Of a stretch of 64,000 nucleotides of DNA, positions 44,460 through 56,506 are shown in pieces. Within the stretch, counting starts at the first letter, position 1; each line of letters starts with the position of its first letter. This DNA comes from Penium margaritaceum (Eukaryota > Streptophyta > Zygnematophyceae > Desmidiales > Peniaceae), in assembly GCA_023375785.1 (NCBI GenBank), contig SZWC01008677.1, positions 42,005 to 106,004 on the forward strand, read 5' to 3'. Made by a program: the position numbers and the translations under genes. Under the pieces are notes generated by a model that saw only the letters and a program-made list of their open reading frames with translations, searched no databases and was not told the origin of the DNA.

Positions 44460-46131
44460 TGCTGAGGAGGAAGAGAGAGGATAAGAGCCTGGCCCTTGGT
44501 AGGACTAGTAGCTGATCCACCTGTGGCAGTGGATCCAAGATAATCCGCAGCCCTCCCTTACTCCCTAACAATCCCAAAGCCAGCAATGTTCTCAGCTTCC
44601 CCAGAATCAGTGGTGCCCACAACAAAAACAAGTACAGGGATGGAATGCAAGCGCTCCATGACAAAATTTGCCACTGTTGTGGCCATCTCTGCCTTAGCAT
44701 GAGCCGCACGTTGAAGCTCCTCCTGAACTTGTCGCCTGTCATCCGAAGCCTCGTGCATTGCTGCCTGCGATGCCTTAATATTTTCATTGTTCTCGGGCAT
44801 GATGAGATTCTGTTGGTGTGCAGATGGTGTTGTGCAAGAGAAAAATGATAGAGGGGTGTTCACCACACTAGTGACGAGGCAGTAGGGAGAAGAGCAGCGG
44901 CATGATAAGGCCGTGAAGGAGGCGAGGATAAACACCCACGCTACAACGGCCATTGTAAGACAAATTAGTCTGTTACCATCGGAACTAGCTACTGTTGCAT
45001 TTGCATATGCCACCAATATGCCTGTCCTGGCATGATGTGCAAGAGCCCGAGGCTATTCTAGGAGATTCAGGACTGCAAATTATATGGACACACAGATGGA
45101 GCTGACCGCACCTGAGGTTGTGGCTGCTGTTGTGAAAGCTGCTATGGCCACTTCATGTGAGGCTATGACAATCTACACAGCATGTTAGCAGCGGCTGCAG
45201 CCAGTAGAGAGTGGGAGGTGGCTGCCTCTGTGCAGAAGAAGCCCTCTCAACAGCAGTGCCGGTTGCAGCCTGGCTGTATCTAGCAGTAACACCTATTGCA
45301 GCAACCAAGATGGCGTCGTCAAGGTTAAGAGAGTCAGCATAGACACGAAGAAGTGGGATGTGTCCAGTCCCCTTCATGTCATAGGTTGTACCGGTTGGCA
45401 AGTCGGAGGTGCTATCAGGATCTGGTCACTGGTCAGAAGGACGCATAGCCGGAGGGGTCGAAGGGAGAGATTCAGTTGTGTGCAAAAGAGACTCAATCTC
45501 GCAATCGCATGCCTCTACCGCTCGTGAAACATCATCATGCCAGTGGTGCGGACAAAACCTCTACACCCAAAGTGGCTCGTCGGTGTTCTTGTCGTCGGGC
45601 CATACCCACTAATGGTCGAGTGTGGGCATCTCAGTTGCTTGTGGGTGTGCTCTCTCATGGCGGTAGTTGTTGTTGTTCATCTCCACAATTAGTTCAGGAA
45701 GCCACAAATAGGCATGGGGTTATAATGGCCAGCGTGCAACCAACAGAGGAGCAGATCGTGCTTCTGTTGCTGCTGCTGCTACAGCTAGGTCAGACTACAC
45801 AGCAAAGATGACTGAAGCGGAGGAGATGCAGCATCACCAGAGAATGGCTGGATGTTGTACTGGCACGCAATACTGCTGTTGTCACCTCAGGGAATGATAG
45901 TATGTCACGAGAGTCAGTATCGTGTGCAAGAGCTGAAGATAAGAGAGCTAAGTCAGTCTAGCAGGCCGAAGAGAGGCAGTGCAAGACAAAAGGTAAGGGC
46001 TGGAGGGAAGAACTCAATGTGTGGGCTGGCACCTCAGGTGACACCGTGTCAAAAGCAGCTGCGGTGCAAGATGTACACACAATGCCAGTAGGACAACAAG
46101 GCTGCAGAGGCAATTGTCATCAACGACCCAG
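44460..46131. other. Degraded sequence upstream of Copia H gag
   Basis: Apart from the gag N-terminal part at 44590-44810, the stretch holds scattered CTG/CAG-type triplet tracts (45180-45310, 45660-45800) on the minus strand, resembling the triplet-rich leaders of Copia A and E but much more decayed. No primer site, LTR end or other coding similarity was found. It is probably the remains of the H leader. Confidence 0.45.
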
Positions 46132-46722
46132 GGCAGGGAGACTCGAATATTTCGAGTCTCTAGAGGCCCATTTCCGTTTTTAACCTTACCCCTGGTTTTG
46201 GGACCCAAATCGGGGGTTTTACCTCAAACTCGTGCATTCACACGAGTTTTCCGGTTTTGAAACTCATAGTTTGTCCTAAACAAACTCGAGTTTCATTTTT
46301 GATGCGTCGGTGCAAAATCGTCACGTGCGAGGCACGATCGACGATTTCGCGCCGACTCCTCTCGTGCACTTAACTCGCTCCTTGCTCTCACCCTCGCTCC
46401 CCCGATCCCTCATCCTCGCTTGCTCGCTTGCAAGGAGGGCGAGGGGGGGGCGAGGGCACGAGGCCACGAGGCCTCGCCCTTGAGGCCCTCGTGGCCCCTC
46501 AGCCGCCGATCGGGCTGAGGCCGCGATTGGCGGCTGGCGGCTGGCCGGCTGGTGGCCGGCCGGTCACTTGGTCGGCCGCCGGCCGTCCAGCCGGCAGGAA
46601 GCCAGCTGGCTGGCGGCCAGCGAAGTGGTGGCCGTTGGGCAGCTCTCGCTGATGCGAGGGGTGGTGCGCAACTACCCCTCGCTTCAGCAAGGAGGAAGGG
46701 CCGAACCGGCCCTCCCGCTACA
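46132..46722 (-). mobile_element. Solo LTR of the chromovirus I family
   Basis: Homologous throughout to the 3' LTR of element I (56507-57076), in the same orientation: minus-strand start TGTAGCGGGAGGG and end CTCCCTGC. The middle is very GC-rich with GGCCGGC/GCCGGCC palindromic words. There is no element sequence next to it on the internal side, so it is a solo LTR. About 20 bp beyond the proposed end (CAAT-GTCATCAAC) also match between the two copies, so the true outer boundary may lie near 46112. Confidence 0.82.
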
Positions 46723-49121
46723 CAAACCCAGCAATTTTGGACATGCAAACAATATTCAAGTCCCACACACCCAAGAGAGAAAATGTTTTGAAGTTTTCGC
46801 CATTTCTTTCAAAATATGCTAGCCAAAGTTTGACCATGCCAGTTGGCACGGTCAAGTTTTGCATGTATCTGGCAGATACACAAGACAAACAGGTTTTTAT
46901 GTTGTATTCCAACCGCGACAAGAAGAAGGATCCAAAATAATGAATAAGGCGTTGCAAGGCATCATTTTATAAAAATGTGCATCATAAAATTCCGATGTTT
47001 ACAAAGGACATGAGAGGGTTTTATTAAAAGAGCGGAATGACCATATACCCCTCGTTTCGTAGATTAACCCTGATCCCCCTCCCCTTCTTGGAACTAAAAG
47101 CCACATCCGTCCATATCATGGAACAATAATTCTGAGTCGCCCCTACCTCACAACAATAAGCCTCATGTGCCCCTTCCGCATAGATGTGCGTTTTAGGTTT
47201 AGAAAAAGGAACAATATATCCCTCTCATTTGTCAGAAGGTAGCATTACGACGTTGCATAACATGCAGCGCTGACATGATGACGTCACCTTTTTGGCCCAA
47301 CTACCACAGACCATTTCAGAGAGGGGTTTGTGATTGTCCGGGGGGTGGTTTGTGCGGAGTTTGCATGGGGGGTTCGAGACTCCGTATGCGTTGAAAGGAA
47401 ACCTATTGGGTCTACAATGTAAGGTTTGTATTTCAAAGGAGGGCATAACGTCCAAATAATGGAAAGGAATACAGATGGGGAGTTCTTGACTACCCATTCT
47501 TGGATCGGGGATTCTGACTGATGCCCATCGGCTAGAATCCCTATTGCTTGTCGCCAGCAAAGTCCCGTCCCCCCCATGACTCGCCTGCTGGAAGCCCAAC
47601 AACCAACCGTTCCATCGCGGCCTTTGATCAAACTGGAATTGGTCCACGGGGGCATGAGTTGCAAAGGGATGGGGGGGATTGAGAGTGGGCCAATGCGGTG
47701 TTGAAAAGTGCAGACAGACGGACGTCGGCCGGCACTTTCGTCGACCAAATTCCCTTCTCCACCAACCCCTGAATGTGGTTCTAGATCGCGGCCCTCAATT
47801 GCGAGGACCGCGATGGAGGATAGTGATCTAGATCTACATGCCCATTTTCAACATGCCTTAGCAGCGAAGAGCGTCGTTGTTTGAGCATGGTGAAAGCCGG
47901 TGGGCGGATGGGATTTATTGTTGTTGGACAGGAGTGGATGAGGCTTATTCTTCTGAGGCAGATGCGACTGGGGCTAATTGCTGCGAGGTAGGGATGGATG
48001 AGGCTTATTGTTCTGAGCTTGGGGTATACGTGTTGGCACTAGTGGGTGAGGAGGCATCCTCAACGATGCCTAGCTCTCACTGAAGCACGGTACTAGTGTT
48101 TGGGAAGCCAATGGACACCTTTGGTGAAGAGTGTGGAGCAGAAGGATCGCGGATGTGAGTGGACAGAACACGTCACATTAAGTAGAACTGAACCGAAACA
48201 CGTTTTTGTTGCTTTAGCATAGTGAGATTACACCAGATACTTATAACATGTGATCTAAGCATTCCAACGCATCCAAGCATGCTGAAATAGGAGCAGTAGA
48301 GCCCCTGCTATGGTCGTCGAAGTAACCCTTAGTGGAGCCGTCCACCTTGCCTTGCACGCTAGGCAACGGGAGGCACTTCGACGATGACCCGTCGGAGCGC
48401 CTTTCCTCGCCCAGAAGTCGAGGATAATTTCTTCCTGGCCAAGGAGAACTTTCTAATTACTTCTTTTATGCCCCTGGTGCATTTGGAGCTTGTTGGGGAC
48501 GCACTCGGATCACTGGCGGTGGATTACCCCGCCACCCATAGCGGGTACCATATTGCACCCTCTTCACACCCGAACTTCGGGCTAGGCTAACTTTCTGAAT
48601 ACTCATTCAAATCGAGCGATTCAAAGCTCGATCCTGCATGGAAAAATCCAAAACATCCAAATCTTAATTCAGATCAGGTGTTCGACCACTCCTCAGTGTT
48701 CGAGCCAGGAAGTACGATCACCGGCACTCATGGCAAGGAGCACACCACGTCAACAATATGGGGGTCACGCATGACGGAATAGGGGATAATTGGTATTTTC
48801 ACCATTTATAAAACCTATAATATGCATTGGCTATTCCACCAACGGATAAAAACATATGTAAAACAGGCTCTCGTCTAAAAGGACAAAGAGCACAACATGA
48901 AGTGGAAGTCACAATGGATACGATTGTGTCATAATCATAACCTTCTTTGCAAATATACGACGTAGCTTCAAAATGGTAGTTTGGCTATATGGTAGCACGA
49001 CGTGATGATACTTGTGTGAAAAATGAGGGTTGTTGGTAGAGCTGACCTCATTTGTGACCATTTGTGACTAAAACGTCAAAAGCTCCTTCCTTTTGATATA
49101 ATCCACTCCACCAAATTTTAC
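46723..49121. other. Unassigned region, possible LTR at its right end
   Basis: No domain or transposon end was recognised over about 2.4 kb. An imperfect hairpin (TTGACCATGCCA/GGCACGGTCAAG) lies near 46829-46856. A minus-strand open stretch of about 70 codons without a start Met ends at 48241 (contains KVDGSTKGYFDDHSRG); I do not recognise it. The right end TTTTACA at 49122 followed by a primer-site motif suggests that the last several hundred bases are a 5' LTR whose start and partner I could not find. Confidence 0.45.
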
Positions 49122-49123
49122 AT

Positions 49124-49135
49124 TGGCATCAGAGC
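49124..49135 (+). promoter_or_regulatory. Primer-binding-site-like motif
   Basis: TGGCATCAGAGC matches the tRNA-iMet primer site TGGTATCAGAGC at 11 of 12 positions and follows TTTTACAT. This marks the internal edge of a 5' LTR of an otherwise unrecognised LTR element on the plus strand. Confidence 0.65.
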
Positions 49136-50540
49136 CAACCGTCTTTTGGCAACAGTCCTAACATGTGCCGGTTTCATACCATGACCCGGTCGAGCTGACC
49201 GTGACGAGACTACCACGTGAGATAATCTAGGAGACTTGAATAAGGGTTCTGAACTCCACGGGTTCTAGTTCGACACCCTTGCCTGGCATGCACCTGCAAA
49301 CAAAGTTGTATTAGTAGTCAGACGCGCAAAATGGACCCTGGTGGAGAGGCAAGATAGCCAGCTTCGTCAGCAGCCAACTATATCGCAACAACAGGGGTAT
49401 CTTTTGCGACAGCAACTTCTAGGCAGTGGGAAAGGCAAACCGAGCTGTCACCCACATTTTTCCCATGTAGGTCATCATCTTCCAAAGGGAGCTAAAAAGC
49501 CATTCCAAAATTAGACCCCGGTCCAAATGTTTTTAAAATTCATTGCCCCCAAAAGAAAGCTCCGGTTGATGAGCCGGGTTTTTTTTGGGGTTTGTATTGA
49601 AAAGCTCTGTCTGTTACTAGAAGTTTAGAGGCTGTGTTATGCCTCTCGGCTGTAGCTAGTTTAGATCATCTTACTATTTTTGCAGGTTGTAGTTTCTGTT
49701 TCACCTCTTACCTCTTGAACCTGAATAAAATTGAGTGAGTAATAATCCTAATTGAACAGGAGAGTCATGTGGTCGTTATAAGAGTGTGCGGTCCTCACAG
49801 TGAGTGAGTTAAACTCCTCCTTGTGAAAAGGCACCTTTTAAGACCACATGTTTCGGTTTTGAAGTGAGTGAGTGATGATCCTCCTTGTGAACTGTACACT
49901 AGACTAAGGGAGAAAATTTCCGAAGGAGTGAGGGAACTCCCTCTTGGATTTTGCACTTAGCTCTACCTACAAAACTGGATCTTGTTGTTTAAAGAGGATG
50001 TAAACTAAGTATCATCGAATAGTCACGAGTGTGTACTTAAAAAAAAAAGGGGGGGGTTAGAGTGGGATTAAAGTGTGTGGTATTGCCGAATGCAAGGGTG
50101 TACTCTAGCCACAATCTCAAAGAAGGATCATGAGGTACTAGGACTACCAAGGTCATGGCCGCACGAGCTACTAGCTTATCCATGCCCTTCGACTGTCCTC
50201 CTTCAAAGCTGGTCCATAAAGGTAAGTGCAAGGGTCGCTCCCCAATCTTCCAGACACTCTAAAGGGGAGCGAACGATCCCAACCGAATTCCGTTACCTCA
50301 CCAGGATGGGAAAAGGGACGGGCGTTTAGGTGAGGACCATGTGACCCGTCGGTATTAAGATCTAGACCGCCCCCATGGCCTACCACCATACACGCTTGAA
50401 GTGGAAGATAGTCACAAGTACTTGGCCTTTGAGACAACCAAGGGACGTGAAGATTCCTACAAGAATCTTGAGTAGGAGGCTCTCAAGAAACTCAGGAGCC
50501 TATCTTAGAGCAAACAACAGAAGAGGAACACCCTTCCAAT
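49136..50540. other. Unassigned region downstream of the primer-site motif
   Basis: If the motif at 49124 is a primer site, this is leader/gag territory of that element, but no gag motif was recognised. Visible features are repeated GTGAGTGAGT words with TCCTCCTTGTGAA (49730-49890), an AATAAA at about 49723 and an A/G homopolymer run near 50039-50056. Confidence 0.4.
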
Positions 50541-50891
50541 GTGGTGGGTGGTGATACCCACACAGCAGATCCTACAAATCCGGGTGAAGCGGCAGCCAAA
50601 GATGAGGTAACAAGTGATGAGGAACGTGACAATGGTATAGCGGAAGAAGAGGAAACTGCCACCTCTATCGAGCTTGAAGCAAACGGCGTCACCGATGACA
50701 AGAGTAACAAGCAACAACCTAAGGACAATAAACACAAGACGGAAGAAGAGGCATGTACTACCATCCTTGGACCGAATGGAATGCGGCATTTTGTGGATGA
50801 CTCGGATGACGGGAGAGGAGATTCATCTCCAACTCAAGGTATCCACGTTGAAGATATTAGACAACAGCTCAAGACAAATGGCCCCGCATGA
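50541..50891 (+). CDS. Unrecognised acidic open reading frame
   Basis: A 116-residue frame from a Met, rich in Asp, Glu, Lys and Thr (segments such as DEVTSDEERDNGIAEEEE and DDSDDGRGDSS). No domain, signal peptide or membrane segment is seen. Downstream to about 51130 other frames stay partly open but give nothing recognisable. It could be the acidic/linker part of a decayed element polyprotein, given the primer-site motif 1.4 kb upstream, or chance. I do not assign a function. Confidence 0.25.
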   Translation: MVGGDTHTADPTNPGEAAAKDEVTSDEERDNGIAEEEETATSIELEANGVTDDKSNKQQPKDNKHKTEEEACTTILGPNGMRHFVDDSDDGRGDSSPTQGIHVEDIRQQLKTNGPA

Positions 50892-51156
50892 GGAGCTATT
50901 AAAAAGCGGTACGATGCTCCGGACCTAATTGTGACTGATGATAACAACCTCCACCGGATGGGCCTTGCTGGCTCTCCAAACATCCATCGTGATTTCCTCA
51001 ACGCGACCTGTCTTCACGAGGTGGAGGAGGATGTGATGAAGCTGAAAGACAACCCGAGTTGAGAGGAGTACAACATTGTCGTGTGCGTCGTGGATGACCT
51101 TTGGACTTGTTGCCAACGCTCGCCACGATTTTGAGACGCTAAACTGTTACTTAGAA

Positions 51157-51460
51157 AGCATCAACATCGACTGGCACGACTTCACGTACTCTACAGAGTT
51201 TTCTTGGTGACCACATCTGAAGATCCATTTTCTCAATGGAGCTACCTTTGTGTGTCAATGATCCACTTGTGTAGAGTTTATGTTTCTGTACTTGATGCTC
51301 CTTTTGGTTTGTCATTCGGACAACCAAGGAGCCCGTACGCATGTCGGGTTCTCGCCAGCTGTAGTTCTTGAGCTTGCAGCTGGGTTGGTCCATTTTCCAC
51401 CGATTGGTTGGACTTGTGCATTTTAATGCAGGCATGTGGATGACAACGTACCCTCACACT
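51157..51460 (+). repeat. Dispersed repeat R1, copy 2
   Basis: Pairs with 16597-16900 (same landmarks in the same order and strand). It is followed about 145 bp later by a degenerate primer site, which supports reading R1 as the body of a Copia LTR. Confidence 0.7.
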
Positions 51461-51604
51461 TGTGTTCTTTTGTCCACTACTTCTATTCTTTCATGCATAT
51501 ATCTTTAGTCTCTCCAAAAATCCAGACGTCGTTTCTTAAGCTGTGTTTGCCACAGTATGATCACTCACACATAATTTTGCTAGGAGGGTTCTCTCATTCT
51601 CTCC

Positions 51605-51616
51605 TGATATCAGAGT
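51605..51616 (+). promoter_or_regulatory. Degenerate primer-binding site of Copia K
   Basis: TGATATCAGAGT matches the tRNA-iMet primer site at 10 of 12 positions and is followed by a GCA-rich leader, as in Copia A and E. Confidence 0.5.
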
Positions 51617-53985
51617 TGTAGAGAGACACGACCTCTTCCTCCCACCATACACCATGCAGGAGCGACAACGGAAGCATGTGGGTTGGACTGGGCTAGGCTG
51701 GGTGGGGTGTACAGGTCTTGGCAATGTGGAGACCCTGGGCTAAGAGCTCATGTCACGTACTCCTCCAATAGAGCCAGAAGCGGAATACTACCCAAATAAA
51801 ATTCAGTAATGTCACTTGTCCCAGCCTTCTTGGCAGTGATGTGAAGCAGGAGTGGTATTAGGCTCTCATAGTAGTGGCAGCAGCTGTAGCGGCTGTCCTC
51901 GTTGCAACAAGAGTAGCAATTTGCAACGGCAATAATAGCAGATCAATAGCAACAGCAACAACCAGTGTGGCAAAGACAACAACGTTGTGTCGACCAATAG
52001 TAGTACCTGAATTAGCAGCAACAGTAGCAGCTACATCAGTGGCATTAGTAGCAGCAGCAGCCATACCCGTAGCAGCATCAGAGTAGAAGCAAGTGTATAT
52101 ATAGCAACAATGATGATAGAAGTAGAAACGTCAGTAGTAGTAGCAGAAGTAGCAGCAGCAGCTACTACATCAACCACACTAGAAGCAACAGCAGTAGCTA
52201 TTGTAGCTGCATCAGTCACATAAACAGTTACAACAAAGTTGTAGCAGTGCAATCATCAGTAGTAGGAGCAGCAAATGCAATGTGCTAATTGTATACATAG
52301 CAGTAGCAAAAGCAGCAAACTCACTGCACAAGAAGAATCAGGTCCGTTCTAAAGGCAACAGCTATAGCTAAGGTAGCGGCGGCTGGCATGAAGCTACTTC
52401 AGGGCTTCTTCCATCCCATGCTCCCTCAGTCGGAGGGCTCGTCAATCAGAAAGCTCGTCCAATGACAAGCTTGTTGATCAAAAGGCTCCTTGATCAATGA
52501 GCTCGTCGAACGACGAGCTCATCCACTGGATTCGAGCTCACATGTACAAAAAAAGGAAGAAAAAAAAAGGGGGTGAGCTTAGTCACCATTGGCATCTCAA
52601 CTACCACCCTGGATGAACCCGTGTGCAACATTAGGTCTTTCATTTAACCAATATTTATTTTATTTCCTTCTATATTTCATCATTTTGTTCTTGGTCGAAA
52701 CCCGGGCATTCGGGGTTTGTCCAAGTGTCACAGAGAGACAAGTCCTCATAAACTTGTCTGAGCTCTTGCCCTTTTGTTCTCGTTTCTCCCCCTTCCTTTT
52801 GGTCAAGACCCTTGCACATGGGATTCTGACCTCGTGCAGTGGGAAACCACCATCATGATGTCATCGGTTGCTCTAGCGCCAGCGCTGATGTCCTCGGCGG
52901 TTTTTGTACCTCATCCAGGGTGGCGGTAAATACCAATGCCATTCTATTCCACCACCTATGGACCGTCCTCTCCTTCCTATGCTCCTCTAGCATGGCTCTG
53001 GTAGGCATCTTCACCCATCTCTTATCTATCTATCTCCGCTAGCCCCTCCACATCTCCTCTCATGTCACGACATGGTTCAGGCGCATCTGCTTTGGCTTGT
53101 ACTGGCCCTCTCTTGTCTTGGCCTCCTGATGTCCCCTCCGGTATGCCTTTGGCTAACAAATTTCGGGGTCACCATTCTTTGTCGGATGGAGCCCTTTGGG
53201 GCATGTTGTTTGGTGGGGCTTTGTTGCCTGTGGATTATATTGAGCATCGACGGTCATTTACCCTACCTCGTCTCCTTGTTGTGACTTTTAGACGTGCTAA
53301 GTGCTATCATAGACTTTTTTGTTGTGTCACCCAATGTCATGTGACAACCCTGTCTTGTGTTTGAAGTGGCTTCTAGATCATCAACTCTCGAGCCACTCAT
53401 CACATGACATTGTCTAGTGTCACGTTTGTCACTTGGGGCCTGTTAGTGACGTACACTTAGTTCACACTTGTTGTGGCCAGATGTTGCCAGACAAGAACGT
53501 TGATGTTGGTATTTTTTTGGTCCATCAGGTGTCTTCTTCTTACATGATGTCCTCTTTGTACCTGTGCTTGATGTCTGTTACTGGTTGGATGATCAGGACA
53601 TGGAATTGGTTTCCTCTTGTGCCATCGGCACTGTGTTGTTGCACTCATTTGACCACCCTGCTCTTAGTGGTCTGCGCTGTAACAAGTTGTATCTTGTGTC
53701 CTTTGCACCATCGTCCACTGCCACTACCACAGTGCATGTTTAGATTGCTCCCTTGCTTTATTATGCACATATACATTAACTCCATCACCACATGTATCAC
53801 GTGTATACATCTGCCATCCATAGCTTCCTATGTCATCAGCCCGCCATTAGTATTGATTATAGCACATTCCATATGTCTTAAACTGCTGATTTCCTTGATT
53901 GCACACAAGGCAAGCTTTATCATCCACCCTTTCCATCGTCGAACTCTCGCATGCTATGTCCCCTTGCCCTTTGTGAGTGCACAAT
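51617..53985 (+). mobile_element. Copia element K, highly decayed
   Basis: A GCA/GTA-triplet leader (51850-52340) is followed by weakly coding sequence, then a protease remnant (a WLLDH...SSHSSHD-like counterpart of WIIDSGATHHM near 53365 and a DVLFVP-like segment near 53545). A piece before the integrase core lies near 53930-53980 and matches the equivalent part of D1 near 16955. It ends where LTR-like repeats begin. Many interruptions. Confidence 0.6.
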
Positions 53986-55093
53986 TTTCTCATTACATTT
54001 GTGGCCCATCGTGCGTCGGCCTCAGGATTTTTTACGTTGTTCGACCAATTCCATTTTGGCCAATTTCCCCGACCTCTGAGGTTTTGTATCAGATGTTTTT
54101 CACAACTTTGACCACCCTCCAGAATGGTCAAAACAAAGTGTCGCATAGTATGGCAATGTTCTGATATTGTTTGGTCGTCTTGATTTTGTAAGAAGTTTAT
54201 AAAGACGCGGCTCGATATTTTTTATGTCCATGACTTCTCGGTGGAGCTTCATGAAGCAGCCACTCACGGCACGGCCTCACACACGTCACTCTGCTCGAGC
54301 GCAAAGGACCCCACATATGCCTCATTCTCATTCTTGGGATTTTGTACATGTTCTCAGCTCACTCAGATTGCACTTAATGCATAATAAATATTGTTCTTCT
54401 GTCCCCAATCCTCGAATCGCCTTCTGCTCCGTACCTTATCCACGTTTTTCTCAACGTAACACTAATCCCTTCAATATTGGACTTCTCTCAACCCCATCCC
54501 TGTGAACCACCCACGTTTCGTTAGGCGTAACACGCTCGACGTAATATTCCTGTGCTTTTGTTACACCCCTGACGTACACGAGTCCCTAAAACTCACGAGT
54601 GGGGAATTCTGTTCTTGCATCCATGGCCCACCGCGCAGCGACTTCAGGATATTTCCGCCGTGCGACCGAGGGCGTTTTGGCCAACTTCCCCGACCTCTGG
54701 TGTCCCGTTCCAGAAGTTTACGACAACTTCGACCACATTCCAGAGTCATTGAAGAAAATTTTCACAAACCATATCGGTGTTTTGGTATCGTTTGGTCGAC
54801 TTCTCGATGACGCTCGACTTTTATGAAGAAGCGTTGAGATATTCTCGAAGTCCCCTGACTTCTCTTTGGGGCTTTTTGAATCCGCCACTCACGGTGTGAC
54901 CTTGCACACGTCACTCGGCTTGAACGCCGATAACCCGACTTACGCCTGATTTCCATTCTTGACGTTGTATATATGTGCTCAATTCAATCAGTGCCTGTCA
55001 TTGAAGAACAGTAACTTCTTAATAGAAAGTATCCATCTATCCCCAAATCCCAAATTTTCTTTTGTCTCGCACCTCATCCCTTGTGCAACAGCA
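53986..55093 (+). repeat. Pair of diverged LTR-like direct repeats
   Basis: About 450 bp at 53995-54430 aligns with 54608-55080. Shared landmarks: TTGGCCAA.TTCCCCGACCTCTG, a TTTGGTCG word, GCCACTCACGG and CACACGTCACTC. The second copy may begin at TGTTACACCCC (54558), a common start of Gypsy LTRs, and end TGCAACA near 55092, just before Gypsy coding remnants. Copy 1 may be a truncated LTR of the same family. No target duplication was found. Confidence 0.6.
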
Positions 55094-56506
55094 AGTTAGG
55101 AAGGGAGGGGATTTGTAGAAAACAATGAGGAGTCCGGAAACGGTAGAGGACAGGAGTAGACTCCTGTCTGGTCGGGAAAATTTGTACCGACTGATCGCCC
55201 TTCTGGGTGGCTTACATCACCGCTGACGAGGTTTCCTGAGACTACAAAGTTTGACAAAGTATACAAGGACAACCATCCGACAATACTATTACGAGCGTAA
55301 CCGTGGGGTTGTAAAAGTCACAAAACAGTACCGATTTTACTGGATGAAGGAGCTTTTCACAGTTTCATCAACAACATGGTTTGAAAGTCCTATCTGTAAA
55401 ATGAATGGGGATGTTTTTTAAGGAAAAATTGTGGATGGGCGACAACAGACCTGTCAACTTTGTGAACCACTCCTGCTACAAATCGAAGATCTGCATGAAT
55501 TGACGTTCTGGAGGACGTGCTGGATGAGTGACACAAAATTATCCTCGGACAAGATCTTCTCTGCCGGCACAATCCGTGGGTTGACTGGAGAAGTGGAGCA
55601 ATATATGTGAGCATTAATGGCAGAAAGCAACACCTTTCTTTGGTCGAGCGACCCACAATGCAGTGCTAGTTACGAGAAGCGGCAGTGGTGGAAGAAGCAA
55701 AGGAAGTTGTAAACGCCAAAAAATGCCAACCGATATCTCTGGACTTGGACAAGCGATACCTGAAATGTGGAGCCCAGCCGTGGCCAGTCCACATGGACGT
55801 AGGGGAAGCAGAAGAAATCACAGTCTCCAAAACAACACCGGCGGCGTCGACACTTGAGTAGTTCGCAGCCGTATCGCAAGAGTTTATAGAGCTCATCAAA
55901 GAGTTTGAAGGGTTTTTTTTTTTACGAACTACTCCGAGAGCTTCCACCATATAACGTAAAATTGATCATCAGATATACCTCAAGCCAGGCAGCAGACCAA
56001 CGGTGACAGGGAACTATCGGATGAGAAATCACAAGCTGACTGAACTCAAGAAGCAGCTAGACGTGATGCTCGAGTAGGAGTTCATCCGATCCTCCACGTC
56101 ACTCTATGTAGCACCGGTATTTTTGTGAAAAAGGAATCAAGAGAGATATGGATGTGGGTGGACTATCGAGCGTTGAACGACATCACCATCAAGAACCTTT
56201 ATTCCCTCCCACGAGCGGATGAACTTTTCGACCAAGTCTGCGGGGCCCAAAATTCCAGTTCAATCGATCTACGTTGTGGATATTCTCACATCCGCGTATG
56301 TCATAAGGATGTCACGGAGACAACATTCCGTACCAGGTACGTGCAATTTGATTTCACGGTTATGTCGTTTGGACTCATAATGTAACGGGTCGAGTCTCCA
56401 ACTCATGTACTACAGTCGTCATTGGAGTTCGCATAATTGCGTCCAGAGCTCGCTCGAGGGTTTTCTCCTCTACATCACTCTAGGGGCAATCGTCATCAAC
56501 AACCCG
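55094..56506 (+). mobile_element. Gypsy element J fragment, protease and RT
   Basis: Plus-strand Ty3/Gypsy remnant. A protease-like ILLDEGAFHSFINN lies near 55335 and ILGQDL..HNPWVDW near 55540. The RT start region covers 55960-56390 with MWVDYRALNDITIKN near 56150, LPRADELFDQVCGA near 56205, SIDLRCGYSHIRV near 56258 and FRTRYVQFDF near 56325. It is cut by the LTR of element I, which lies in the opposite orientation. Several interruptions. A GA-rich hexamer word and a poly(T) run near 55910 are simple sequence. Confidence 0.85.

Larger units (their letters stand above)
38200..44810 (-). mobile_element. Copia element H (minus strand), old, without recognised LTRs
   Basis: Read right to left: gag N-terminal part (44590-44810, a helical-looking, Gln/Glu/Ala-rich run starting MPENNENIKASQAAMHE), gag (43180-44000), protease (WFIDSGAIHHM near 42770), pre-integrase (NCAQGKMSRS near 41930), integrase (40680-41140 and 41860-42060), Ser/Pro linker (40150-40560), RT (39200-39880, with ILVYVDDRLIVSPS near 39200) and RNase H (38240-38720, with GGTAVSLKSGKQGCVARS). 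The integrase is split by the MITE at 41140-41847, and the protease contains a large GA microsatellite with a gap. Many interruptions; the oldest class here. Confidence 0.82.

Noticed and set aside
46440-46620. CpG-island promoter of a host gene
   Set aside because: The GC-rich GGCCGGC block is part of the chromovirus LTR and recurs in the 3' LTR at 56930-56980.
47225-47748. Two overlapping minus-strand open frames as genes
   Set aside because: No recognisable domain, overlapping in different frames and in a region without other gene signals; likely chance.
48241-48450. Possible host exon on the minus strand (contains KVDGSTKGYFDDHSRG)
   Set aside because: No start codon, no recognised family and no neighbouring exons; kept only as a remark in the region entry.
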